Below, piece after piece: positions 45,830-57,731 of a stretch of 64,000 nt of DNA. Location of the stretch: contig NC_087068.1 of the NCBI RefSeq assembly GCF_963678635.1, forward strand, positions 24,058,697-24,122,696. The letters are read 5' to 3'. The notes under the pieces were generated by a model. That model had not been told where the DNA came from, did no database searches, and saw nothing but the letters and a program-made list of their open reading frames with translations. This DNA is from Symsagittifera roscoffensis (Eukaryota > Xenacoelomorpha > Acoela > Convolutidae). The stretch's first letter is position 1. The number at the start of each line of letters is the position of its first letter. Position numbers and translations under genes: made by a program.

Positions 45830-46200
45830 TTTGGGATGGCATCTACGAGGCGTAATTACATGCAGTTTGACTGCATCATATGAACTGGTCTACAAGAAAA
45901 CGTTTATTGAAGCGTCAAATGGAAGGCGCTAGACAAACATCGGATCAACTGGTTTACTGGAAGTCGCTTATTCACAGCAGTACCATGAGCAGCAGCTTCA
46001 AGCGCTTTAGAGTTTTAAGGGCGGTATGCGTGTCAGGAAGGCAGTGTATTTGCCCAAAAAAATCCTCGGAATGCAAATCAAGCATCAGAGATTTTGCTCA
46101 TTTAAGATAGCTGGAACGTTTTTGGCACATTGAGTTGCTATTTGTCCTTTCGGAGACTCATCGTTCGGGTTGCCTTAAAAAGAGCTTGAATGGCGACGCC
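45830..46200 (+). pseudogene. Possible copia RNase H tail
   Basis: The reading CSLTASYELVYKKTFIEASN (about 45861-45920) may match the post-RT SRPDV / KRA region of copia. Beyond it an open block (45880-46110) in another frame has no recognised motif. Weak. Confidence 0.25.
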
Positions 46201-46453
46201 CTGTTAGATGTGATGAGATACAACACCTTACAATAAACTCCGAAGTACGACAGGTTGTTTAACTTAGGCTTCACAACCGCACCAAGACGATAGAGATGGG
46301 TGGAATTTCACCCAAACTATTTGACCCGAATTTTAGTCGCTTGATGAATCATAAAACTTTCAATAGTCAATATTTAGACACACTTTAAAGATATATATTT
46401 TTTGTTAACAGAAACACAGTTAGGCCAGAGCAATTTGAGATATATATTATCAT

Positions 46454-46510
46454 GACCTTGACCGCTAATAAAGGACCTTGACCTCTAATAGAACCTTGAC
46501 CTCTAATAGA
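46454..46510 (+). repeat. 19-20 nt tandem repeat, three copies
   Basis: GACCTTGACC(G/T)CTAATA(A/G)A units at 46454-46473, 46474-46492 and 46493-46510, just upstream of H repeat copy 1. Confidence 0.8.
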
Positions 46511-46529
46511 ACAATGATAAAAAAGAGAT

Positions 46530-47090
46530 ACAAGACTGCTCGTATCAGGGCGAAGCCCTGAATGTTCCGACTGCCTTTTAAGGTTTATGGAGAAGCAGTA
46601 ATAACATTTAAAAAATTTAATGAAATTAAAAAAAAACGAAAATTTTTTTTTCTAAAATTTGAAATTTTTTATGAAAATCATCCCCCCACACGCCATAAGT
46701 ACAAAAAGATAGATTTCGTTCCTTGTAACAAATCAATTATGACAAATGAGTTTCGTTCAACTAATTTGGAACGATTTATAAGACGGATTAAACCTCCGCA
46801 ATCTTTAAACCCTCATAACTTTACGAAAAATGATCACAGGTGAAAGATCTTATCAAATTTAAGCTCAGGACAACACTAGCTTTCGAATGATATGAAAAAA
46901 TTCCGTCAAAAAGGGCTAGTTAAAAAGTCGGAGTTTGTCTGAAGAAAAAAAAACCCACCCCGAGCACAAATATTCCGTTACTTTCGTATCGAAAGTCGGA
47001 ACAAAAAGAAGAGCAACCATCAGTCGCAAGAAATACTCATGTTCGACCAGTCGTTACTTTTTGTTACTCTTGAGTGAACTTCATTTTTGG
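46530..47090 (+). repeat. H repeat copy 1
   Basis: Begins ACAAGACTGCTCGTATCAGGGC and carries the 15-nt palindrome CAGGGCGAAGCCCTG (46546-46560), then the A-rich and CATCCCCCCACACGCC blocks, and the ACTTTCGTATCGAAAGT hairpin near 46979-46995. It lacks the GCGCGA...TCGCGC palindrome segment (about 60 nt) present in the later copies. The tail after about 47005 differs from the other copies and resembles 43680-43780. Confidence 0.8.
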
Positions 47091-47399
47091 TCGACAAAGT
47101 CGAGTATTTTGTTCTTTGGTCATTAAAGTCAAAACAAACAAAACTTGGTCGATAAAACCAAAACATACGCAGTTCGAAACAAGCCTGAACTTTGTCGAGA
47201 AAGTCAAAAGTGGGTTTAGTAGCTCATGGGTCTCTTGTTTCTGTAGCTACATTTCAGACGACCTCATTGCGTTTTGACATCAAATTTCATATCAATTGAG
47301 CATAAAAGAAATATTTTTAGTTAGTCATTGTTTGTTAGCTTTCCCTTTTTGGGCTAAATAAAAGATGCCGGTCCAGAAGTAAACTCACTCTAGGGGGGA

Positions 47400-48010
47400 G
47401 TTCCGGAATGAGAAATTGCTAATGGAACTAGTTTATTTTGCTTCGAACCTCACTTTCAAGTTTTGAACCTCATAACTCGGCATTTAGGCGACTTAGCACG
47501 AAATCGAAGTTATCTAATTAACTAAATAAACGTGATCAGAAATATAAGTTGATCCATGCAACCCTAAACTTGCAAACCTACCACAGCCTTAATTACTATT
47601 ACAGCGAAATCACACTCTATCTTCGCAACAAGGAATTTCAACTCCATGGTTAGTATCTATCCAAATGTTATATACATAAAAAGTTTTTTTTATAGAAAAT
47701 AAGTGATAAATAAAATTGGGTTTTACTTAAATTTGGCATTTTTATGCTTTGATTGAAATTGGTGATATGCTACACACCTCTTCGACCTGAATGGACTTAT
47801 TTACAGACAAGCGTGCAGGGGTTGCAAGGGTTGCTCATAGTTGTTGTTGTGTATTGACAATGGGCTGTTGGGCTAATGATGTTGGGCTAGATTGGAATTC
47901 TTTTGTGTCTATCAACACCCCCATCCGCCCCCTCTGATGTTAAAGGCCTCTTCGCCTCAGTTAGACTTCCCATGTTGTTTTCCTCAATTTACTTTTCGTT
48001 TTATCTTACT
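47400..48010. other. Gene-free stretch between H repeat and MULE fragment
   Basis: No coding block. TGTTGGGCTA(A/G) occurs twice at about 47868-47892. On the minus strand CAGAGGGGGCGGATGGGGG (47936 down to 47918) faintly resembles hAT-type ends, with no partner seen. Confidence 0.35.
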
Positions 48011-48015
48011 TAATT

Positions 48016-48390
48016 TCAATATAAACTATTTAGGCTTTTTCCAGTCCATTCAAATGAAATAAAATTTAAACTGGAGTGGCCCGTTGCTTTGAAATTTGCT
48101 TCGAAGTAGTCTGATAGACTCTGGAATTCCTCTGAGGGATCCTCTTTTCGGAGCGCCTCAAACGCGAAAATAACGTCGTCAATGGGAACGAATGCCAAGC
48201 AAATCATTTTTTTGACATTCAGTCGAAACTCATCATCGTCCATGTACTTGCGCGAAAAACCAAGTTTTTGTACATTGCGCCATACTGCTTGGCCCAGGTG
48301 GAAGAAACAGAATTGAATTTCTGTATCAGGCTGCATTTTTTTACTGCAACGCGGTACTGGTTTCTGGTTGGTCAATATTTTAATCGCCAT
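48016..48390 (-). pseudogene. MULE (Mutator-like) transposase fragment
   Basis: 124 open residues. TEIQFCFFHLGQAVWRNVQK, FSRKYMDDDEFRLNVKKMI and CLAFVPIDDVIFAFEALRK are the style of the C-terminal half of animal MULE transposase cores (the C-x-FHLxQxxWR block follows the second catalytic Asp region). SLSDYFEANF is the next block. The N-terminal part with the first DDE acids is missing and a stop ends the frame after KSLNSLY, so this is a remnant. The same QFCxFHLxQxxWR signature recurs at 58.6 and 63.1 kb. Confidence 0.65.
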
Positions 48391-48399
48391 TACTTTATC

Positions 48400-51300
48400 T
48401 TTTAAAAAAGTTTAAGTATCAAATTAGTTTCAACCAACTACCCAAATTACCTGATAGGCGGTTGCACCCTCCCCCGCCTAAGGCATGATAAGAATATCAG
48501 CGTAACTGTGTGGCCAGTACGTGGTAGGGGTGGTCAGCCCTTTAACTGATATCCTTTTTGACCGCCTGTAAATTCCCAATTTCGGGTCTGCTTTCGTGTA
48601 AATTGGTTAACTTTTAAGTATTGCGCAGTTTTTTTTGCTTAACTATTTTTGCTTAACTATTATTCCAAAATTGGAAACATAATGAGTTGTATAAAGTTTT
48701 ATTATGCTTAGGCATTTTTGGTTCTGTTAATTTTAATTGTTTTAGGTGCATTTGAAAGGAATTACTTATAAGTCGTCTAATGAAAGCTTTGATGTTTTGC
48801 CGCATGTGAAAAGTTTTTGCGCGCACGTTTTAAAACTTTAAAACTGTCTGAATAGTCTTTGGCCGAATTGTCTCACTCATTTTGACTGAATTGTCTGAAT
48901 TTGAAATTGGCTGAATTGTCTGTGGCCGAATTGTCTGAACGCGGTTTTAAGTATATATATATATATCATCAAAACTTATTTTTGCGTTTTTCCCCAAAAG
49001 TTTCTTCCGTTTCTTTGTGTAATAGTATACAGATTATCGGTATCTACACAACGTCTGTTTTGTGCTGCTAGGTATATGTGCAAATTTTCAAGAAAAGCGA
49101 CCTAGTAGTTGTCGAGATATTCCAGTTGGGATCCTTTTTTGGGACATCCTGTATACTGAAATTCTTCATTATATAACATTACTTTGAATATGGCAAATAA
49201 ATGTTCTAAAATCAGATTTGGATTGATTTAAAAGATTTTGTGAACACCCCTCTGATTTCTGAAATCAGTCTAAAAAACAGAAACATTCAGATCAGATTTT
49301 TCATCCGGAAGAACTTTTTTGAAATAACTTTTTGGAACTGAATCATGGCTGAAAGGTTGTTGACATGATTCCACGCTAGATCACATATGAGCGTTCATAA
49401 GGTACCTGAAAACGTGAAGAGAATGACTACTTATTATGTTGGATCCATCTATGCTTAGGTTTCCTCAAATTTTAGATAGCAATCATTAACAAATTTTTAA
49501 AACGTGCCCAACATTTAAATTAGGTTTTCATAGCCTAAAATTGTCGAAACTACGTTTGCCTTATGACTGCAATTGTTTTTGAAAAAAAAAGGATCTTTTG
49601 ATAAACAAGCAGCATGAATTGCCTTTTTCCTGTTGTTATTTACATCAGCCTCATCCAGGATAAACAAGCCTCATCAGCTAAAAAAAGATGAAGGCTAAAA
49701 TGGGGCGACACGGGAGCAAAAAACTAGTCGGAGGGGCCAAATTGAAGTAAATCTGAGCAATTTATGTTTTGAATATTTTCAAAGCAATAAACACAATAAG
49801 GAGATTAGCGGGCCCTCTAGTCGTTTCCACAGGGAAATACAACAAACATCTACAACAAATTGTGTATGATTAGCCCCACTGCCACTGCCACTTGTTCCCG
49901 CACATACCATTCAGCCTACCAGTCACTTAGCATACTTTTCTTACACTTCCCCTAAGAAATCTAGCGGCTTGCCACAATTTATTTTTCAAAAAATTGCTGT
50001 TTTTCTTAGCATACTATAGTTTAACAATTGCACACTAGTAAAATTCAAAAACTATAGATGAATAAGTTATTTTGGTACAAAATTAGTCGCTTGCCAAGCG
50101 AGATTTAGGCTATTTGCTGGTCTTTTCGGATACCTGGTCTGTTTTTTTTTTCACCCAGTTCTGCGAGGTTGCCAGCTTCAAACAAACTAATAACAATAAC
50201 AATAAGCACTAATCTGGGCCTCATTGATGTTCCTCTGAGTAACCCCTAACTAGAAAAAGTGCAAGGGCTACACATAAAAAGTCTTACCGCCCAGATTTGG
50301 TGTCAGAATCACTTTGGCAACCTGGCGAAAAGTTTAATACTTGGTTGTTTTTTTGTTTTTGCTTATGAATTTTTTTTTGCGGTTACTATATCCACCCAAT
50401 TTCAAAAATGCGGGACTCTGAGCGAAGAGGGGGCGATTGAAATTGAAGATAGAAGAGAGTTGTTAACTATGGTACCATAGCAGCGGGGGGACGGGTTATT
50501 AAACTGATCTTGGTTATGCTATTCGTATTATTTTTCAAACAGAATTGGGTTGCTCTAATGAATGAAGAGCAAATTGTTTTTCACAGAGGATTTTTAACTC
50601 TCTCAAAAAATTCATCTAATCAATGAACTCTTCAAAGTTGCAGCGAACTTTTTATACTCAAAAAGATATCAACCTTTAACTAAAAGACAACATCGAATGG
50701 ATAAATAAGCTAATTTCTATTTTAATTGAAAACATCACTTAGTTTTCCAAAATTATCAACTAATTGTTATTTTCAAATTGGAACCACGTTTTTTGTTGTT
50801 GATACTTCAAACCTGTTCCTTCAAAAACCATCACAAATATTGAAAAATGTGTACCAAAACAAATGATTCTTACCGCTTATTTTCGTTTGATTTCTAAATA
50901 TTTGAATTATCGCTTAAATTTGAAACATTCGTTGCACCTTCTACTCTTTCAGGATATGATAGCGTTGAAATATCAAGCATTTCTTTTTACTTATAATTTA
51001 GATACAACATTTTTAGTAATCAACATTTTTTATGACATGAAATTAAAGAAATGCGAAAAAGTGGTTGGAAACTACTGTTAAGGACCGTATTCCAATTTTG
51101 TTACATTAAGAACTTTCAAAATCAGCTTTTCTTTATTGGTTCGAGTATATAAATAGACCCTTTTTGTTTTTATTTTTTTTTGTTCAATTGACAAGTTTCA
51201 GCAAACAAATAACTAGCTAAATTAATAAAGCATACAGTATCTATGACACATTCAGCTGCAAATTGTTTGTCTGTTTTTATTTATACAAACAATTTGTAAA

Positions 51301-51730
51301 AACTGGCATCTGAAAGTATCAAAAAAACAAACTGACGTGTACAGATGACTCAAAAATGGACAGAATTGTTCGTTATAGCAGCCCTGAAGAAGTTTGACCT
51401 GCATCACTGAAATCTTCGAGATCAGCGGCCTCCTGATGAAATTTGGGTCTCTGTAATTCAAGAGTCAACGCAATTTTGGTTTAAAACTATACCGTGCGCC
51501 CCAGTTCAAATAAAAAAGTTCCATCAATCCGAGTCAATCAGTCAACCAATCAATCAATAGATCAAATATGTATTAAACCACTCTTTGTTGAATATCAAAA
51601 TAGGAACAGTCAAAGAGTAGTTTTTTTGGTTAAAATACGTTTGGAAGTTTTCTGTTTTTAAGTCTTTTCGGAACATATCTAGCATTTTTGTTTTCGTTGG
51701 CATCAACTGGTCAGATAAGGCATTTCAGAG
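48400..51730. other. Gene-free AT-rich stretch with small repeats
   Basis: Contains a 15-mer direct repeat TTTTGCTTAACTATT (about 48634-48662), a GGCCGAATTGTCTGA-type repeat cluster (48841-48940), a short (TA)n run (48952-48966), a sequence on the minus strand starting TATACAGGATGTCCC (49155 downwards) that resembles a transposon terminus, and an isolated TATA box near 51145. No gene was supported; open stretches of 60-75 residues here look like chance. Confidence 0.4.
48841..48940 (+). repeat. CTGAATTGTCTG / GGCCGAATTGTCTGA repeat cluster
   Basis: The core GAATTGTCT occurs four times in 100 bases, twice preceded by GGCC. The spacing is irregular. Confidence 0.65.
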
Positions 51731-51737
51731 TCTGGTT

Positions 51738-52005
51738 GAATATTTGTGCTCGGTGTGATTTTTACTTCGGAAAAATTCCGACTTTCTAAATAAGAGCTTT
51801 CAACGGGATTTCTTATTTCATTTGGAAACTGTTGTCCTGAGCTTCAATTTAAAAAAGTGTTTTACCTGTGATCTTTTTAACAATGTAATGGGGGCTTAAA
51901 GATTCCCAGTTTGGTCAATTTGGGATAATTAACTCGCGATATACTTCCAGCTATTAACGTGCAATAGGGGATTTAATGTGTCTTAGAAATAGTTTCAAAT
52001 TGAAT
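51738..52005 (-). repeat. H repeat, partial inverted copy
   Basis: The reverse complement of the H repeat middle part: TTGTGCTCGGTGTG, the GAGCTTCAATTTAAA and CCTGTGATC blocks, and a decayed version of the palindromic TTAACTCGCGATATACTTCCAGCTATTAACG segment. Confidence 0.65.
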
Positions 52006-52224
52006 TGATTTAAGGCAATTACTTGGTCTATTTTTTTTACTATTGCGAAATATATCACGCTGTACTAAAGAATGATTTTTGAGAAAAATATCAAAAAATA
52101 TGAGCTTTTTTTAAAAGTTTTAAAGTTTGAACCAATTATTTTTAAGTGAACTTAAAAGGCATTTAAACGGCAGGTGGCAGTTAGAGCTTGAAAAGCAGTT
52201 GGATATATCAGAGCTTAGCACTGC

Positions 52225-52704
52225 TATGAGCAATTTTGTTGCTCCTGTAATTTCGTAACGAAAGTAACGGAATATTTGTGCTCGGGGTTGGTTTTTTTCT
52301 TCGGACAAACTTCTACTTTTTAATCAGCTTTTTTTGACGGAATGTTTTAAAAAATCATTCTAAAAGTATTGCTGCACTGAGCTTAAATTTGAACATATAT
52401 TTCACCTGTGATCATTTTTTGTAAAATTACGAGGGTTTCAATGTTGTCATTTTGGCCAGCTTGGGACAATTAACGCTCGATATATTTCGCGCTATTAACG
52501 CGTAAGCAGAGATTTAATTGGTCTTGGAAATCATTCCAAATTGGTTTAAGGAAGCTTATTTGTCATAATCCATTTATTACTAAGAGCTAAATCTAATATT
52601 TTTTTACTTTTCATGGCGTGCGGGGGGATGACTTTCACAAAAAAAATCTCAATTTTTAGAAGAAAAAAAATATTTTTTTTTCGCCCTAATACAAGCAGTC
52701 TTGT
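52225..52704 (-). repeat. H repeat copy 2, inverted
   Basis: Ends TCGCCCTAATACAAGCAGTCTTGT at 52681-52704, the reverse complement of the family start, with the 5' CAGGGC palindrome half lost. The inner palindrome reads CGATATATTTCGCGCTATTAACGCG. More diverged than copies 3-5. Confidence 0.75.
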
Positions 52705-53173
52705 TACAGTTTCAAAATCATTGAGCTTAAATCCTTGCTGATCAAACTGTCCTTATATGTACTGTAGTTTGCTCTTAACGTTTTATTTGAGCTAATATTG
52801 TCATCCACTTCAAAAAACTAGAAGTTGGCAGCATGATTCTAATAACAGTAAGTTATAGGCCGACAAGCAAAGTTTCTAATTCATTTTTTGCTCCGATTTT
52901 GCGAAAATGAAGATTTTTTATTCAGAGAAATTGAGGTGATCAAAATAAAACTTTTTAATTGGTTTTCTTTTAACAAAAACAATTTTATAACCCAACTTGA
53001 ATATCCAAACCCTGAGATCAGTTGCAAAAAGATAATGACCATATGAAAAGTTTTGGTAATTTGGGAGTTTAAAAAAATACTAGTTTAGCTATGTTAGAGA
53101 TAATTTATGAAAGCTGTTGAAAACTTATTTATGGAAATGAAAACTTAGGCGGGAAACACTAATGTATAGTAAA

Positions 53174-55961
53174 TTATACCAAGCTCAAAGTCATTTGAAA
53201 TTTATTCGTGGCAAGCGAATTGGTCATATCAATTCTCTATACGACTAAAAAAAATTACTAATCCATTTTGGCCAGGAAAGTAAAACACAAATAAATATAA
53301 AGTTTTACAGAACACAACATTTTGCAGAAAACAATAATCTTTACTAAAATCAGCTATCTAGACCCATTTCAAGGCCAGTTAAAGGCAGTATGGACTTCAA
53401 GATTTTTTTTCTGATACTAGCAGCTGTGTTTGCATAGAAATAAAGAAATAGCGTTCTATGATTCTTTTAACGTTAATGTGGATTATGTTGAATTCTCGTA
53501 ACAGACAGAAATTGCTCGTTGCTAGGAGCAGCTTTAGAGACTAATACAACCAGAGCCTCTGCTGCAAAAAAAAAAACACAAAAAGACAATTAAAAAATTT
53601 GTTGAGTCGTAGGGGGGATAAAACTTTCCGTTGCAGCTCAAATACTGACTGCAGGTGCTTCTTATAAGATCAAAAAAATGGTACCTGGGTTTGCTCAAAA
53701 ACTACAGTTGAATTCAAGCGTCCAAAAACGCACTCGAAAAACAAACTTTAAAAACTGATTGAGTTCGTATCGATTTAATAGGAAAACCTGTATAATTTTC
53801 CTACATCTTTTTTGATCACACAAAAAAGTAATTTCATATGAAGATTCAAAAATTGATCCATATAATCATTTCATTACAAAAGCGTTGACGAAATCAGAAA
53901 ATATTCTGAAAGCCATTGTGATTATTCACTTTAATTTGAAGGTAAACATCGGGTCAAAAAATTTCAAATTTCAGGACAAGAGTGAGACAAAAAACTGCAA
54001 AAGAAAGTGTGAAAAACAATAAATGAACGAAACTTCTGATAATTTTTGATTAGAGGAGTCATTTTAGAAAAATATATAAAGCAAATTCCCGGAATTTTAG
54101 TTTCTTATACCAAGCTCAAAGTCATTTGAAATTTATTCGTGGCAAGCGAATTGGTCATATCAATTCTCTATACGACTAAAAAAAATTACTAATCCATTTT
54201 GGCCAGGAAAGTAAAACACAAATAAATATAAAGTTTTACAGAACACAACATTTTGCAGAAAACAATAATCTTTACTAAAATCAGCTATCTAGACCCATTT
54301 CAAGGCCAGTTAAAGGCAGTATGGACTTCAAGATTTTTTTTCTGATACTAGCAGCTGTGTTTGCATAGAAATAAAGAAATAGCGTTCTATGATTCTTTTA
54401 ACGTTAATGTGGATTATGTTGAATTCTCGTAACAGACAGAAATTGCTCGTTGCTAGGAGCAGCTTTAGAGACTAATACAACCAGAGCCTCTGCTGCAAAA
54501 AAAAACACAAAAAGACAATTAAAAAATTTGTTGAGTCGTAGGGGGGATAAAACTTTCCGTTGCAGCTCAAATACTGACTGCAGGTGCTTCTTATAAGATC
54601 AAAAAAATGGTACCTGGGTTTGCTCAAAAACTACAGTTGAATTCAAGCGTCCAAAAACGCACTCGAAAAACAAACTTTAAAAACTGATTGAGTTCGTATC
54701 GATTTAATAGGAAAACCTGTATAATTTTCCTACATCTTTTTTGATCACACAAAAAAGTAATTTCATATGAAGATTCAAAAATTGATCCATATAATCATTT
54801 CATTACAAAAGCGTTGACGAAATCAGAAAATATTCTGAAAGCCATTGTGATTATTCACTTTAATTTGAAGGTAAACATCGGGTCAAAAAATTTCAAATTT
54901 CAGGACAAGAGTGAGACAAAAAACTGCAAAAGAAAGTGTGAAAAACAATAAATGAACGAAACTTCTGATAATTTTTGATTAGAGGAGTCATTTTAGAAAA
55001 ATATATAAAGCAAATTCCCGGAATTTTAGTTTCTTATACCAAGCTCAAAGTCATTTGAAATTTATTCGTGGCAAGCGAATTGGTCATATCAATTCTCTAT
55101 ACGACTAAAAAAAATTACTAATCCATTTTGGCCAGGAAAGTAAAACACAAATAAATATAAAGTTTTACAGAACACAACATTTTGCAGAAAACAATAATCT
55201 TTACTAAAATCAGCTATCTAGACCCATTTCAAGGCCAGTTAAAGGCAGTATGGACTTCAAGATTTTTTTTCTGATACTAGCAGCTGTGTTTGCATAGAAA
55301 TAAAGAAATAGCGTTCTATGATTCTTTTAACGTTAATGTGGATTATGTTGAATTCTCGTAACAGACAGAAATTGCTCGTTGCTAGGAGCAGCTTTAGAGA
55401 CTAATACAACCAGAGCCTCTGCTGCAAAAAAAAACACAAAAAGACAATTAAAAAATTTGTTGAGTCGTAGGGGGGATAAAACTTTCCGTTGCAGCTCAAA
55501 TACTGACTGCAGGTGCTTCTTATAAGATCAAAAAAATGGTACCTGGGTTTGCTCAAAAACTACAGTTGAATTCAAGCGTCCAAAAACGCACTCGAAAAAC
55601 AAACTTTAAAAACTGATTGAGTTCGTATCGATTTAATAGGAAAACCTGTATAATTTTCCTACATCTTTTTTGATCACACAAAAAAGTAATTTCATATGAA
55701 GATTCAAAAATTGATCCATATAATCATTTCATTACAAAAGCGTTGACGAAATCAGAAAATATTCTGAAAGCCATTGTGATTATTCACTTTAATTTGAAGG
55801 TAAACATCGGGTCAAAAAATTTCAAATTTCAGGACAAGAGTGAGACAAAAACTGCAAAAGAAAGTGTGAAAAACAATAAATGAACGAAACTTCTGATAAT
55901 TTTTGATTAGAGGAGTCATTTTAGAAAAATATATAAAGCAAATTCCCGGAATTTTAGTTTC
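53174..55961 (+). repeat. 930-bp tandem repeat, three near-identical copies
   Basis: Units at 53174-54104, 54105-55033 and 55034-55961 (931, 929 and 928 bp) each start TTATACCAAGCTC and end GGAATTTTAGTTTC. The only differences I saw are lengths of A-runs. There is no ORF of note inside. Each unit ends with an AATATATAAAGC TATA-like box. The last third of the unit also occurs at about 60200-60520. Confidence 0.93.
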
Positions 55962-56357
55962 ATGTTTTCTTTGGAAAATGTTGTGGCACTTTTTCTTGTC
56001 GCAGATTTTTCAGGATTTACCACGTTTCGAATCTGATGTTAAGTCTACGTATCAGCCAATGACACAAAAACAAAAGTCATGAGCAATTGGCATATTTTGA
56101 ATTGAGATGAAAAAGATTGATTGCATCTCACTGAGTTTGTGCAAATAAAATACAACCAAATGTTTTAAAACAAATTGAATTTTTTTCTTAACTTTTCCTA
56201 GTAAAATTAAGAAAACCTATTTCCAAAGCAGAAGCAAAGTCTTTCAAATTTCATCAAGTAAAACATTTTTATGCAAGTCCTCATTAGCAAGGTCTGAAAT
56301 TTCAAAACTCGGATTTACTACCAATTTGAATATGAGAGGAGAGGAATATAAATTTTT

Positions 56358-56393
56358 GAGAGTCCAGATCTGCCTAAAATGATCTGGACTCTC
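56358..56393. repeat. Perfect 13-bp hairpin in segment X
   Basis: Arms 56358-56370 (GAGAGTCCAGATC) and 56381-56393, loop 10 nt. In the duplicate at about 60875-60910 the left arm is replaced by unrelated bases. Confidence 0.85.
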
Positions 56394-56547
56394 TCATACT
56401 TTTGCGCGTCTGTTTGTTGTGTACTATGGCAAATCTGTTTTGTATTATCCTGATTCTAGTTGACTCAAATTAAGTCACGTCGTGGAAGCTACGAGGAACA
56501 AATAATTGGACTTTAACAAAATCCAACCAACAAATTTGATACAGTAA

Positions 56548-57716
56548 ACAAGACTGCTCGTTTCAGGGCAAAGCCTTGAATGTTCCGACTGCCTTTTAAG
56601 GTTTATGGAGCAGTATTAACATTAAAAAATTCAATGAAATAAAACAAAATGAAAAATTTTTTTTCTAAAATTTGAAATTTTTATGAAAATCATACCCCCA
56701 CCCGCCATATAAAAAACAAAAGGATAGATTTCGCTCCTTGCAACAGATCAATTATGGCAAATAACCTTCGTTCAACCAATTTGGAACGATTTCTAAGACG
56801 GATTAACTCTCCGCTTACGCGTTAATAGCGCGAAATATATCGCGCGTTAATTGTCCCAAATTGGCCAAAATGGCAATCTTTAAACCCCCGTAACTTTACT
56901 AAAAACGACCACAGGTGAAATATCTTTTCAAATTTGAGCTCAGGACAACAATACCTTATAAAAAAGTTCTGTCAAAAATGGCTATTTAAAAAGTCGAAAT
57001 TTGTCTGAAGTAAAAGAAAAAAACCCACCCCGAGCACAAATATTCCGTTACTTTTGTATCGAAAGTCGGAACAAAAATAAACCAGAGTGTAATCGCCGAG
57101 CAAACTTTTTTCTGGTCAGGAAATTTGAAGAATTCCGGGAATTGCCGAGCAGGGATGAACATATTTGAATTATGTCAATTACAATCGAGCATGTTTTTTC
57201 AGTCGAAAAAGTCAGGTTATAAGCAAAGTCGTCCGCAACGGTCGAAACATATCAATTATTGGTCAAGATGTCCAAAACATATCGAATTTTATTCGAGATG
57301 GCCGGAACTTGAAGTGAGCACCTCTTTCCGTGCAGCATAAAAAAAAGATTTCGTAAGTTTTGTACTGAACAGGCGGAACAATTATTTGCATATATTGTTT
57401 CACTAATTTATGAGTTTTGAGAGGGATTTGTAAAAGCTCAACTATTTCAAGATTTGGCAAAAAGTATATTTCAAGTTTTGTATCTTCGAAGCTGTATATG
57501 AATCGAGTGGACGACATCCAGAACATGCATTGGCAATTTTTTGACGAATACTCGGACAAAAAGTGAACGGTATCAACTCAACCAATATATGAACGAAACA
57601 CGGTTTAATTCATAAATTTGTTATCATTCCAGAAATGGTTTTGAACATTTTGTGTCCAGCCGAATTCTTTCCGGACAAGCATTCCAGATATGTTCAGTAA
57701 ACAAACCTAGAATTTT
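56548..57716 (+). repeat. H repeat copy 3
   Basis: CAGGGCAAAGCCTTG (56564-56578) keeps pairing through a G-T wobble. GCGCGA-AATATA-TCGCGC lies at 56828-56845, and ACTTTTG-TAT-CGAAAGT at 57050-57066 also keeps pairing by wobble. The distal part contains an open 71-codon stretch (57125-57340) shared by copies 4 and 5. Confidence 0.85.
57125..57340 (+). other. 71-codon open stretch conserved in H copies 3-5 (unlikely gene)
   Basis: MKNSGNCRAGMNIFELCQLQ at the start. The same frame stays open at 59602-59817 and 61652-61867 with several residue changes and no stops. The repeat copies are young, so this may be only shared ancestry. The repeated TCGAAA / GTCGA-type units inside argue against coding. 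No family is recognised. Confidence 0.2.
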
Positions 57717-57731
57717 CTCAAGAAAATTCTA
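57708..57731. repeat. Perfect 11-bp palindrome at H/tail junction
   Basis: TAGAATTTTCT-CA-AGAAAATTCTA at 57708-57731, repeated at 62234-62257. H copy 4 breaks inside the same motif (after TAGAATTTTC), so it marks a junction. Confidence 0.85.

Larger units (their letters stand above)
44400..46200 (+). mobile_element. Ty1/copia retroelement, decayed
   Basis: Plus-strand blocks in copia order, with integrase before RT. The integrase part reads FPCEGKFDRIQKKPDEVFKK, CSPHLKI and DFNQTVAIDLSEYKFNQKKK (about 44500-44720). RT follows at 45275-45772, then a weak RNase H-like tail to about 46.2 kb. The integrase-before-RT order separates copia from gypsy. LTRs were not found. Confidence 0.65.

Noticed and set aside
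50863-51081. 72-residue plus-strand open frame
   Set aside because: AT-rich, no motif, no conserved copy in the window.
51130-51250. Possible promoter (GAGTATATAAATAGACCC)
   Set aside because: A good TATA box, but no open frame, splice site or known RNA follows within the next kilobase.
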